Assembly (NCBI GenBank): GCA_016931365.1
Contig: JAFGEY010000395.1
Coordinates: 1 to 6,507, forward strand
DNA length: 6,507 bases
Source of the DNA: Anaerolineae bacterium
GTDB taxonomy: Bacteria; Chloroflexota; Anaerolineae; JAFGEY01
Reading direction: 5' to 3'
The notes under the pieces were generated by a model that ran no database searches, was not told the DNA's origin, and was given only the letters and a program-made list of their open reading frames with translations. Each line of letters opens with the position of its first letter. Within the stretch, counting starts at the first letter, position 1. Of the stretch, positions 1 to 6,026 are shown piece by piece. Position numbers and translations under genes: made by a program.

Positions 1-1
1 C

Positions 2-244
2 ACGGCGCTGACCATGCTCAACATCGGCAACGAGATCGACCGCTATATCTCGTGGCCGGGGCAGGCGCTGGGGTACAAAATCGGCGAGATCAAGATGCGC
101 GAGCTGCGCCGGTTCGCCGAGCAAGCCCTGGGCGCGCGCTTTGACCTGCGTGACCTTCACCACGTGGTGCACAGCGACGGCGGCATCCCGCTCGATCTGC
201 TCGAGGCCAAGGTGCGGCGCTGGGTCGCCGCGCAGCAAGCATAG
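2..244 (+). CDS. DUF885-family protein, C-terminal fragment
   Basis: This is the last 80 codons of a gene that begins before the window; the frame is open from base 2 and stops with TAG at 242-244. The visible peptide contains NEIDRYISWPGQALGYKIGE, then an amphipathic helix (KMRELRRFAEQALG), then an FDLRDLHHVVHSDGGIPLDLLE block and a short basic helix ending at the stop. I recognise this as the conserved C-terminus of the DUF885 family, whose full-length members are about 550-600 residues. As family knowledge, DUF885 proteins carry an HExxPGHH-type zinc motif and are regarded as putative metallopeptidases; that motif would lie upstream and cannot be checked here. The ATG at base 14 is internal to the conserved block, so it is not the true start. 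A stem-loop follows the stop, and the gene probably belongs to a different transcription unit from the glycoside hydrolases. The family call is fairly secure and the function is not. Confidence 0.8.
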   Translation, partial: TALTMLNIGNEIDRYISWPGQALGYKIGEIKMRELRRFAEQALGARFDLRDLHHVVHSDGGIPLDLLEAKVRRWVAAQQA

Positions 245-250
245 TGCCTA

Positions 251-286
251 ACCGGGAGCTCCTTGCTTTTTGGGCAAGGATCCGGT
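251..286 (+). terminator. Stem-loop after the DUF885 gene (possible terminator or operator dyad)
   Basis: TCCTTGC (260-266) and GCAAGGA (274-280) form a perfect 7-bp stem with a 7-base loop. The flanking ACCGG (251-255) and CCGGT (282-286) can add a further 5-bp outer stem, leaving four unpaired bases on the left and one on the right. It lies 7 bases after the upstream stop codon, where a terminator is expected. No run of T follows the stem directly, so it is not a canonical intrinsic terminator; a Rho-assisted terminator or 3'-end-stabilising hairpin is possible. Because it also sits about 50 bases before the next gene, a regulator-binding dyad is the main alternative. Confidence 0.4.
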
Positions 287-325
287 CATAGTGGATTCCT
301 GTTTGTTTCCAACCCTGTCTGGGCT

Positions 326-333
326 AGGAGAGG
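326..333 (+). promoter_or_regulatory. Ribosome binding site that fixes the start of the DUF4038 gene
   Basis: AGGAGAGG lies 5 bases before the ATG at 339. A second in-frame ATG at 351 would put the same site 17 bases away, which is too far, so 339 is preferred. Confidence 0.7.
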
Positions 334-338
334 TCTAG

Positions 339-1964
339 ATGCAATCGATAATGCAGCACGTCGTTCACGAATGGTCCTTTGTTTCCACCCAACCCTACGC
401 CGATCCATTTAACGAGGTCGATCTGGATGTCGTGTTCAGCGCGCCGGATGGGACGTCGCAACGCGTGCCGGCCTTCTGGGCCGGTGACGGGCTGTGGCGG
501 GTGCATTTCTCCACACCGCTGACCGGTCGCTATCGTTACCAGACCCTCTGTTCCGACGCCGGCAATGCCGACCTGCACGGCCAGTGCGGCGAGTTCGAGG
601 TGACGCCCTACCGGGGCGACAACGGGCTGCTCGCTTGCGGCCCGCTGCGCGTCGCCGCCGACCGCCGCCACCTGGAACACACCGATGGCACGCCCTTTTT
701 CTGGCTGGCCGACACCTGGTGGATGGGCCTATGCCGCCGCCTGGACTGGCCGCGCGGCTTTCAAACCCTGGCCCTAGATCGCATTGAAAAGGGCTTTACC
801 GTCGTCCAGATCGTCGCCGGGCCGTACCCCGATATGGATCAGTTCGACCCGCGCGGGGCCGGGGAGGTGTTTGACCCGGACGAGGGCGGCTTTCCGTGGG
901 CGGCGGACAACAGCCGGATCAATCCGGCCTATTTCGACGCCGCCGACCGGCGCATCCAATACCTGGTCGATGTGGGCCTGGCCCCCTGCATCGTCGGCTG
1001 CTGGGGCTATTACCTGCGCCTGATGGGCGTCGAGCGGATCAAGCAGCACTGGCGCTACCTGGTCGCCCGCTACGGCGCCTACCCGGTGATCTGGTGCCTG
1101 GCCGGTGAGCAGACCATGCCCTATTACCTGTCGGAGGACAAGCCGGCCGATGAGGCGTTCCAACGCCAGGGCTGGAGCGAGGTGGCCGCCTACGTGCGCC
1201 AGATCGATCCCTTCCACCGGCTGATCACCATCCATCCCGGTCAGGATGGACGGGAGCAGATGTCGCCGCCGACGTTGATCGACCTGGAGATGCTGCAAAC
1301 CGGGTATGGCGACCGCCAATCGTTGCCCAACACGGTGCAGTCGATGATCCGCGCGGTGGGGCGCGCGCCGACAATGCCGGTGATCGACGCCGAGGTGTGC
1401 TATGAAGGGATCGGCGAGGCGTGCCGGCAGGAGGTGCAGCGCTTGATGTTCTGGGTGTGCATGCTCAACGGCGCGGCCGGGCACACCTACGGCGCGAACG
1501 GCATCTGGCAAGTCAACACGCCGGAACAGCCCTACGGGCCGTCGCCGCACGGATTGGCCTGGGGCAACACGCCTTGGCCGGAAGCGATGAACCTGCCCGG
1601 CTCGCGGCAGCTCGGGTTGAGCAAGCGGCTGCTGGAGCGCTACGAATGGTGGCGCTTTGAGCCGCACCCGGAGTGGGTCGAGCCGCACTGGGACGAGAGC
1701 AACTATGGCCGAGCCTACGCCGCCGGCATTCCGGGCCAACTGCGGGTGATCTTTTGGCCATCCACCTTTGGCTCCGGGCTGATCAAGGGCCTCGAACCGG
1801 GCGCACGGTACCGCGCTTTTCTGTTCAACCCGGTCGACGGCGACGAACTGCCCCTCGACTGCGCGCCGGATGCCAACGGCGACTGGGCGCTGCCGGTCGG
1901 TCGCGGCGGCTGGCGGGTGATGCCGCTGTTCCAGGACTGGGTGCTGGTAATCGAGCGGGTGTAA
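339..1964 (+). CDS. DUF5060/DUF4038 glycoside hydrolase-like protein (apiosidase-like, GH140-related)
   Basis: A 541-residue protein. Residues about 8-90 match a DUF5060-type beta-sandwich (VVHEWSF, FWAGDGLWRVHFSTP, GRYRYQTLCSD). Residues about 95-440 match the DUF4038 TIM-barrel (DGTPFFWLADTWWMG, GFTVVQIVAGPYPD, YPVIWCLAGE, PVIDAEVCYEG). Residues about 455-541 match the collagen-binding-like beta domain usual at the C-terminus of this family, ending in DWVLVIERV. The DUF4038 family includes GH140 apiosidases, which remove apiose from the plant pectin RG-II. By position, E257 (in WCLAGE) and E352 (in IDAEV) are the likely catalytic acid/base and nucleophile. Many relatives carry Asp (a GGD motif) where E257 sits, so the substrate may not be apiose. 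There is no signal peptide, so it probably acts in the cytoplasm on imported oligosaccharides. The gene stands 126 bases before the GH78 rhamnosidase gene, which supports a shared glycan-breakdown role. The fold and family are confident; the substrate is inference. Confidence 0.82.
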   Translation: MQSIMQHVVHEWSFVSTQPYADPFNEVDLDVVFSAPDGTSQRVPAFWAGDGLWRVHFSTPLTGRYRYQTLCSDAGNADLHGQCGEFEVTPYRGDNGLLACGPLRVAADRRHLEHTDGTPFFWLADTWWMGLCRRLDWPRGFQTLALDRIEKGFTVVQIVAGPYPDMDQFDPRGAGEVFDPDEGGFPWAADNSRINPAYFDAADRRIQYLVDVGLAPCIVGCWGYYLRLMGVERIKQHWRYLVARYGAYPVIWCLAGEQTMPYYLSEDKPADEAFQRQGWSEVAAYVRQIDPFHRLITIHPGQDGREQMSPPTLIDLEMLQTGYGDRQSLPNTVQSMIRAVGRAPTMPVIDAEVCYEGIGEACRQEVQRLMFWVCMLNGAAGHTYGANGIWQVNTPEQPYGPSPHGLAWGNTPWPEAMNLPGSRQLGLSKRLLERYEWWRFEPHPEWVEPHWDESNYGRAYAAGIPGQLRVIFWPSTFGSGLIKGLEPGARYRAFLFNPVDGDELPLDCAPDANGDWALPVGRGGWRVMPLFQDWVLVIERV

Positions 1965-2090
1965 ACGCCTGGCAATCTACCCTTTTCAATAACTGGAGGA
2001 AAGAAATTCTCCCCAGCCTGTTGAAAGATGCCACGGATTTTCCCAATTTTCTTTTAAACATCGCAAATCGCTGATCAGAAAGGATCGACC

Positions 2091-4946
2091 ATGTCCAACC
2101 AACCGAATGACTATATACCGCTGACTCTAACCCGCCTGCGCTGCGAGTACCGGATCAACCCACTGGGCATCGACGTGCCCCGTCCGCGCCTGAGCTGGGA
2201 ACTGGTCTCGACCAAACGTGGCTCGCCGCGCCGCGGCACGCCACGCCGTGGCGCGATGCAAAGCGCCTACCAGGTTCAGGTCGCCGGCGCCATCGACGAT
2301 CTGAACCGCGAACACAACCTGCTGTGGGATTCTGGCCGGACCGCCTCGGCGCAGTCGATCCACATCCCTTACGACGGCCCGGCGCTGGCCTCGCGCCAGC
2401 GCTGCTGGTGGCGGGTGCGCGTCTGGAACGAGGATGGTGCGCCGTCCGATGACGGTGCGCCGTCCGATGACGGCGCGCCGTCGGCGTGGAGCGAGCCGGC
2501 CTGGTGGGAAATGGGCTTGCTGCATGCGTCGGACTGGCAGGCGCAGTGGATCGAACCGGATTGGGACGAAAACCCGCAGGTGATGCAGCCCTGCCCGTTC
2601 CTGCGCACCACCTTTGACGCGCGCGGCGCGGTGCAGTCGGCGCGGGTGTACGTCACCGCCCACGGCCTCTACGAACTGAGCCTGAACGGCCGGCCGGTGA
2701 GCGAAGACCTGTTTACCCCCGGCTTTACCGCCTACCACAAGCGGCTGCAATACCAGGTCTACGATGTGACCGCCCTGCTCGACGCGGGTCAGAACGCCAT
2801 CGGCGCCATCCTCGGCGACGGCTGGTGGCGCGGCAAGGTGGGCGTCGCCTCGGTGCGCAACGCCTATGGGACGCGGCTGGCCCTGCTCTTGCAATTGCAC
2901 ATCACTTACCAGGACGGCACGGAGCAGTGGGTGATCTCGGATCGCCGTTGGAAAGCTGCCACTGGCCCGATTCGTTGGTCGGATATGAAAGATGGCGAAG
3001 CTTACGACGCCCGGCTGGAGATGCCCGGCTGGGACGCGCCCGGCTTTGACGACGGCGCGTGGCGGGGCGTGCGCATCGCCGAGTATGACACGAACAACCT
3101 GATCGCGTCAAACAGCGTGCCGGTGCGCCGCCGCGAAGAGATCCAGGCGGCGCAGGTCATCCACACCCCGAACGGCGAGACGGTGGTTGATATGGGGCAG
3201 AACTTTGCCGGGCGGGTGCGGCTGCGGGTCAGCGGGCCGGCCGGCACGACGGTGACGCTCCAGCACGGCGAGGCGCTCGACCGGAACGGCAATTTTACGA
3301 TGGACAATCTGGACTTTATGAAGAACAAGCTGCTGCAAAAGGTCAGCTATACGCTCAAGGGCGAAGGCGAAGAGGTCTATGAGCCGCGCTTTACCTTTCA
3401 CGGCTTTCGCTATGTGCGCGTAGAGGGTTGGCCCGGCGAGCCGACGCCGGATCAGTTCACCGGCATCGCCATTTACTCGGATATGGAGCAGACCGGCGAT
3501 TTCGAGTGTTCGGACGGACGGATCAACCAGCTCCAGCGAAACATCCTGTGGAGCCAAAAGAGCAATTTCCTGGACATCCCCACCGACTGCCCGCAGCGCG
3601 AGCGGGCCGGCTGGACCGGCGACGCGCAGATTTTCGCCCGCACCGGCTCGTTCCTGATGGACACGGCGGCCTTTTTCACCAGGTGGCTGCGCGATCTGGC
3701 CGCCGAGCAGCGCGCCGACGGGATGGTCACCAACCTGGTGCCCAACGCCTTTGCCGGGGCCGGCGGGTTCTTTGCCCGCCTGGAAGGGTCGGCGGGCTGG
3801 GGCGACGCGGCGGTGATTGTGCCCTGGACGCTGTACCTGTGCTACGATGACCGGCGCGTGCTGGAAGACCAGTACCCCAGCGCCAAAGCGTGGGTCGATT
3901 ACATGGCCGCCCACGCCCAAAACGGCCATTGGGCGCGCAAACTGGAGCCGTCGTACTGGCTGAGCCGGGCGCGGCGCGAGCGGCAGCCCTACGTTTGGGA
4001 CACTGGCTATCACTGGGGCGAGTGGCTCGAGCCGGGCACCAGCCAAAGCGGATTGAGCCTGGGCGTTGTCAAGCGGTTGATCTTTTCCGAGCCGGCGGTG
4101 GCCACGCCCTACCTGGCCTATTCCAGCGGCCTGCTGGCCCGGATCGCCGGGGTATTGGGCAAAAAAGAAGAGGCGGCGCACTACCAATCGTTGCACGAGC
4201 GGGTCAAGGCCGCCTATCAGGCCGAGTTTGTGCGCGCCGACGGGTGGATCGCTCCCGGCAGCCAGGCCGCCTATGTGCGCGCCCTGGCCTTCGATCTGCT
4301 CCCCGAGGCCCAACGCCCGGCGGCGGCGCGCCGTCTGGCCGACCTGGTGCGGAAAAACGGCAATCACCTGGGCACCGGCTTTTTGTCGACCGTCTTTTTG
4401 TGCCATGTGTTGAGCCAGTACGGCTATCTGGACGTGGCCTATGACCTGCTGAACCAGGAGAGCATCCCTTCCTGGCTGTATCCGATCACCAAGGGGGCAA
4501 CGAGCATCTGGGAAAGCTGGGACGGGATCAAACCGGACGGCGCGGTGTTCGGCTCGCTCAACCACTATTCCTATGGCGCAGTGGGCAGTTGGTTGTACCA
4601 GGTGGTAGCCGGGATCGAGATCGACCCGGCTGCGCCCGGCTACCGGCATTTTTTCATCCAGCCGCAGCCCGGCGGCGGCCTCGGCTATGCGCGGGCCGCG
4701 CTGCACTCGATGTACGGCCCGATCTCCTCATTCTGGCAGCGGATCGAGAGTGGTTTCCGGCTGGTCGTGGATGTGCCGTCCAACACCACGGCGACGGTGC
4801 GCCTGCCCCAGGCGCGGCTGGAAAGCGTCACCGAGGGCGGCCGGCCGCTGGTCGAGGCGGAAGGGATCGCCAACCCGCGCCAGCACGGGGCAGCGGTGGA
4901 GGTCGAGGTGGGGGCCGGACAGTACGAGTTCCAATGGGCGGTGTAA
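2091..4946 (+). CDS. Alpha-L-rhamnosidase, glycoside hydrolase family 78
   Basis: A 951-residue enzyme that should hydrolyse terminal alpha-L-rhamnose from glycosides, oligosaccharides or pectin fragments with inversion. N-terminal beta domains cover residues about 10-140 (LRCEYRINPLGIDVPRPRLSW through WSEPAWWEMGLL). A rhamnosidase N/CBM67-like region covers about 150-330 (ARVYVTAHGLYELSLNGRPV, LGDGWWRGKVG), and a beta-sandwich about 345-465 (VVDMGQNFAGRVRLRV, FTFHGFRYVRVEGWPG). The (alpha/alpha)6 catalytic barrel covers about 470-840, and a C-terminal beta domain follows to the end. In the barrel, DCPQRERAGWTGD (499-511) supplies the general acid E504, and SIWESWDG (805-812) supplies the general base E808. 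GWGDAAVIVPW (569-579) is another family hallmark. AAAGGA at 2079-2084 lies 6 bases before the ATG. There is no signal peptide, so a cytoplasmic site is likely. Two tandem repeats lengthen N-terminal loops (residues 43-55 and 115-132). The length is normal for the family and the frame is intact. The identification is firm; the natural glycan is unknown. Confidence 0.95.
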   Translation: MSNQPNDYIPLTLTRLRCEYRINPLGIDVPRPRLSWELVSTKRGSPRRGTPRRGAMQSAYQVQVAGAIDDLNREHNLLWDSGRTASAQSIHIPYDGPALASRQRCWWRVRVWNEDGAPSDDGAPSDDGAPSAWSEPAWWEMGLLHASDWQAQWIEPDWDENPQVMQPCPFLRTTFDARGAVQSARVYVTAHGLYELSLNGRPVSEDLFTPGFTAYHKRLQYQVYDVTALLDAGQNAIGAILGDGWWRGKVGVASVRNAYGTRLALLLQLHITYQDGTEQWVISDRRWKAATGPIRWSDMKDGEAYDARLEMPGWDAPGFDDGAWRGVRIAEYDTNNLIASNSVPVRRREEIQAAQVIHTPNGETVVDMGQNFAGRVRLRVSGPAGTTVTLQHGEALDRNGNFTMDNLDFMKNKLLQKVSYTLKGEGEEVYEPRFTFHGFRYVRVEGWPGEPTPDQFTGIAIYSDMEQTGDFECSDGRINQLQRNILWSQKSNFLDIPTDCPQRERAGWTGDAQIFARTGSFLMDTAAFFTRWLRDLAAEQRADGMVTNLVPNAFAGAGGFFARLEGSAGWGDAAVIVPWTLYLCYDDRRVLEDQYPSAKAWVDYMAAHAQNGHWARKLEPSYWLSRARRERQPYVWDTGYHWGEWLEPGTSQSGLSLGVVKRLIFSEPAVATPYLAYSSGLLARIAGVLGKKEEAAHYQSLHERVKAAYQAEFVRADGWIAPGSQAAYVRALAFDLLPEAQRPAAARRLADLVRKNGNHLGTGFLSTVFLCHVLSQYGYLDVAYDLLNQESIPSWLYPITKGATSIWESWDGIKPDGAVFGSLNHYSYGAVGSWLYQVVAGIEIDPAAPGYRHFFIQPQPGGGLGYARAALHSMYGPISSFWQRIESGFRLVVDVPSNTTATVRLPQARLESVTEGGRPLVEAEGIANPRQHGAAVEVEVGAGQYEFQWAV
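2217..2255 (+). repeat. In-frame 15-bp tandem repeat in the rhamnosidase gene (RGSPR-RGTPR-RGA)
   Basis: Two 15-base units (2217-2231 and 2232-2246) encode RGSPR and RGTPR; a partial third unit (2247-2255) encodes RGA. They fall between the conserved RLSWELVSTK and QSAYQVQVAG strands, where GH78 proteins usually have only a short loop. The insert adds strong positive charge (five Arg in 11 residues) to a surface loop near the N-terminus. It looks like a local duplication that kept the frame. Confidence 0.7.
2433..2486 (+). repeat. In-frame 18-bp tandem repeat, three units, in the rhamnosidase gene (DGAPSD x3)
   Basis: Three contiguous 18-base units (2433-2450, 2451-2468, 2469-2486) encode DGAPSD, DGAPSD and DGAPSA. 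Unit 2 differs from unit 1 at one base of 18, and unit 3 differs at a few more. They sit in the loop between RVRVWNE and WSEPAWWEMGLL, where relatives usually carry a single copy (consensus of the form DGxPSxWS). The first 14 bases of each unit are self-complementary; in unit 3 (2469-2482, GACGGCGCGCCGTC) the palindrome is perfect. Hairpin-assisted replication slippage is a plausible origin. Confidence 0.85.
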
Positions 4947-5000
4947 GCGCTCCAGCGCAGACAAAAGTGTCCATCCTGGTTTGTAGAAAGGCATAATCCG

Positions 5001-5981
5001 ATGAACCCACGCGAGATCATTCTGGCCAACGTCGAACACCGCGACCCGCCGCGCTGCGGGATGACTTTTGATCGTGGGCGGATCAACGATATGCTCGGCT
5101 GTGGCCTCGATCCGCATGGCTACCGGCAGAAACGCTGGACGGAGGGGCCGGTTGAGTATTACGACGACGAGTGGGGTAACCTGTGGGTGCGTATGCGCGA
5201 TGGCTCGATCAAAGGCGAGATCTTTAGGCCGGCGGTCGAAGACTGGTCGCAGTTGGACGACCTGCCCGTGCCCGACTATACCCACCCCGACTGCGCGGCG
5301 CGGATGAACGCCCTGTTCAGCCAGCCCACAGACCGGTTCAAGCTGGCCCACATCGGCGGCTGGATTTTCGACAATGCCCGTTACCTGCGCAAGATGCAGG
5401 TCTATTTCTGCGACATGGCCCTCTATCCCGACGAACTGCACCGTCTGCACCGCATCGTGGCCAGGGTCTATGAACAGAAAATCCACCTGGCCGGGCGCGC
5501 CGGCGCCGACGGAATCATGATCGGCGAGGATATGGGCACGCAGACCGGGTTATTGTTCAGCCCCAAGATGTTCCGCGAGTATTTCAAAGCGCTTTACACC
5601 CGGCTGATGGGTATCGCGCACGAGTATGGGATGAAGGTGCTGATGCACTCATGCGGGCAGAACTGGGAGATCGTCCCGGACTTGCTGGATGCAGGCGTGG
5701 ATGTCTTTCAATTCGATCAGCCGGCGCTCTATGACATGCCGCGCCTGGCGGCCTTGCTGCGCGAGCGCAAGGCTGCGCTGTGGAGCCCGGTAGACATCCA
5801 GCAAATTCTGCCCACCGGCGACCGGGCGCGCATTGAGGCGGGGGCCAGGGAGATGGTCGACATTTTCGAGGGTGGATTGATCTGCAAGAACTATGGCGAC
5901 CTGCCCGGCATCGGCGTGCAGGAAGAATGGGACGAGTGGGCCTACCGGGCGATCTGCGCGCGGGTGGGGCTGGAACCATAA
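5001..5981 (+). CDS. URO-D superfamily protein, cobamide-dependent methyltransferase-like (not HemE)
   Basis: A 326-residue protein with the uroporphyrinogen decarboxylase TIM-barrel fold. It opens with NPREIILANVEHRDPPR, the usual start of URO-D-fold proteins outside heme synthesis. It lacks the HemE signature RQAGRYxPEY, so it is unlikely to make coproporphyrinogen. Central blocks are FKLAHIGGWIFDNARYLR (113-130), ADGIMIGEDMGTQTGLLFSP (169-188) and VLMHSCGQNWEIVPDLLDAGVDVFQ (213-237). H216 and C218 in MHSCG, with C295 in GGLICKNYGD, match the His-x-Cys...Cys zinc pattern of the MtaA/MtbA/CmuA methyltransferases, where zinc activates a thiol to accept a methyl group from a corrinoid. That suggests methyl transfer, but no corrinoid protein is encoded in the window and the substrate is unknown. 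GAAAGG at 4986-4991 lies 9 bases before the ATG. It starts 54 bases after the rhamnosidase stop, so co-transcription is likely, perhaps linked to methylated sugars (inference). The superfamily is secure, the function open. Confidence 0.85.
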   Translation: MNPREIILANVEHRDPPRCGMTFDRGRINDMLGCGLDPHGYRQKRWTEGPVEYYDDEWGNLWVRMRDGSIKGEIFRPAVEDWSQLDDLPVPDYTHPDCAARMNALFSQPTDRFKLAHIGGWIFDNARYLRKMQVYFCDMALYPDELHRLHRIVARVYEQKIHLAGRAGADGIMIGEDMGTQTGLLFSPKMFREYFKALYTRLMGIAHEYGMKVLMHSCGQNWEIVPDLLDAGVDVFQFDQPALYDMPRLAALLRERKAALWSPVDIQQILPTGDRARIEAGAREMVDIFEGGLICKNYGDLPGIGVQEEWDEWAYRAICARVGLEP

Positions 5982-6012
5982 CGCTTTTTCCTTCATTCAT
6001 TCTGGAACGCCT

Positions 6013-6017
6013 GGAGG
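6013..6017 (+). promoter_or_regulatory. Ribosome binding site of the GDPD-like gene
   Basis: GGAGG lies 9 bases before the ATG at 6027. It is the strongest Shine-Dalgarno match in this 45-base gap and supports that start. Confidence 0.65.
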
Positions 6018-6026
6018 ACAAACACA

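Noticed and set aside
774..1739. Minus-strand open frame (321 codons) opposite the DUF4038 gene
   Set aside because: It is fully nested in a gene with clear family motifs, has low-complexity Arg/Val/His-rich composition and no family resemblance.
2021..2074. Possible tiny ORF (TTG start, 17 codons) after GGAGGA in the AT-rich gap
   Set aside because: The SD-like site is about 20 bases from the TTG, the start is rare, and the peptide has no recognisable feature; an ATG at 2028 gives only nine codons.
2433..2486. CRISPR-like or regulatory repeat array
   Set aside because: The units are contiguous without spacers, keep the reading frame and encode a regular peptide repeat in a conserved gene.
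3108..4706. Long minus-strand open frame (532 codons) opposite the rhamnosidase
   Set aside because: It lies wholly inside the GH78 gene, shows no recognisable motif, and has the Pro/Arg/Gly/Val-rich composition typical of an antisense shadow in high-GC DNA.
4947..4971. Small hairpins after the rhamnosidase stop (GCGC-tcca-GCGC and GACA-aaag-TGTC)
   Set aside because: The stems are only 4 bp and no T tract follows, and the next gene starts 54 bases after the stop, so termination here is not supported.
4728..5486. Minus-strand open frame spanning the rhamnosidase end and URO-D-like start
   Set aside because: It overlaps two well-supported genes and the gap between them and has no recognisable domain.
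5001..5981. Heme-pathway uroporphyrinogen decarboxylase (hemE)
   Set aside because: The N-terminal RQAGRY-type signature is missing and an H-x-C...C pattern is present, which points to the methyltransferase-like branch of the superfamily.
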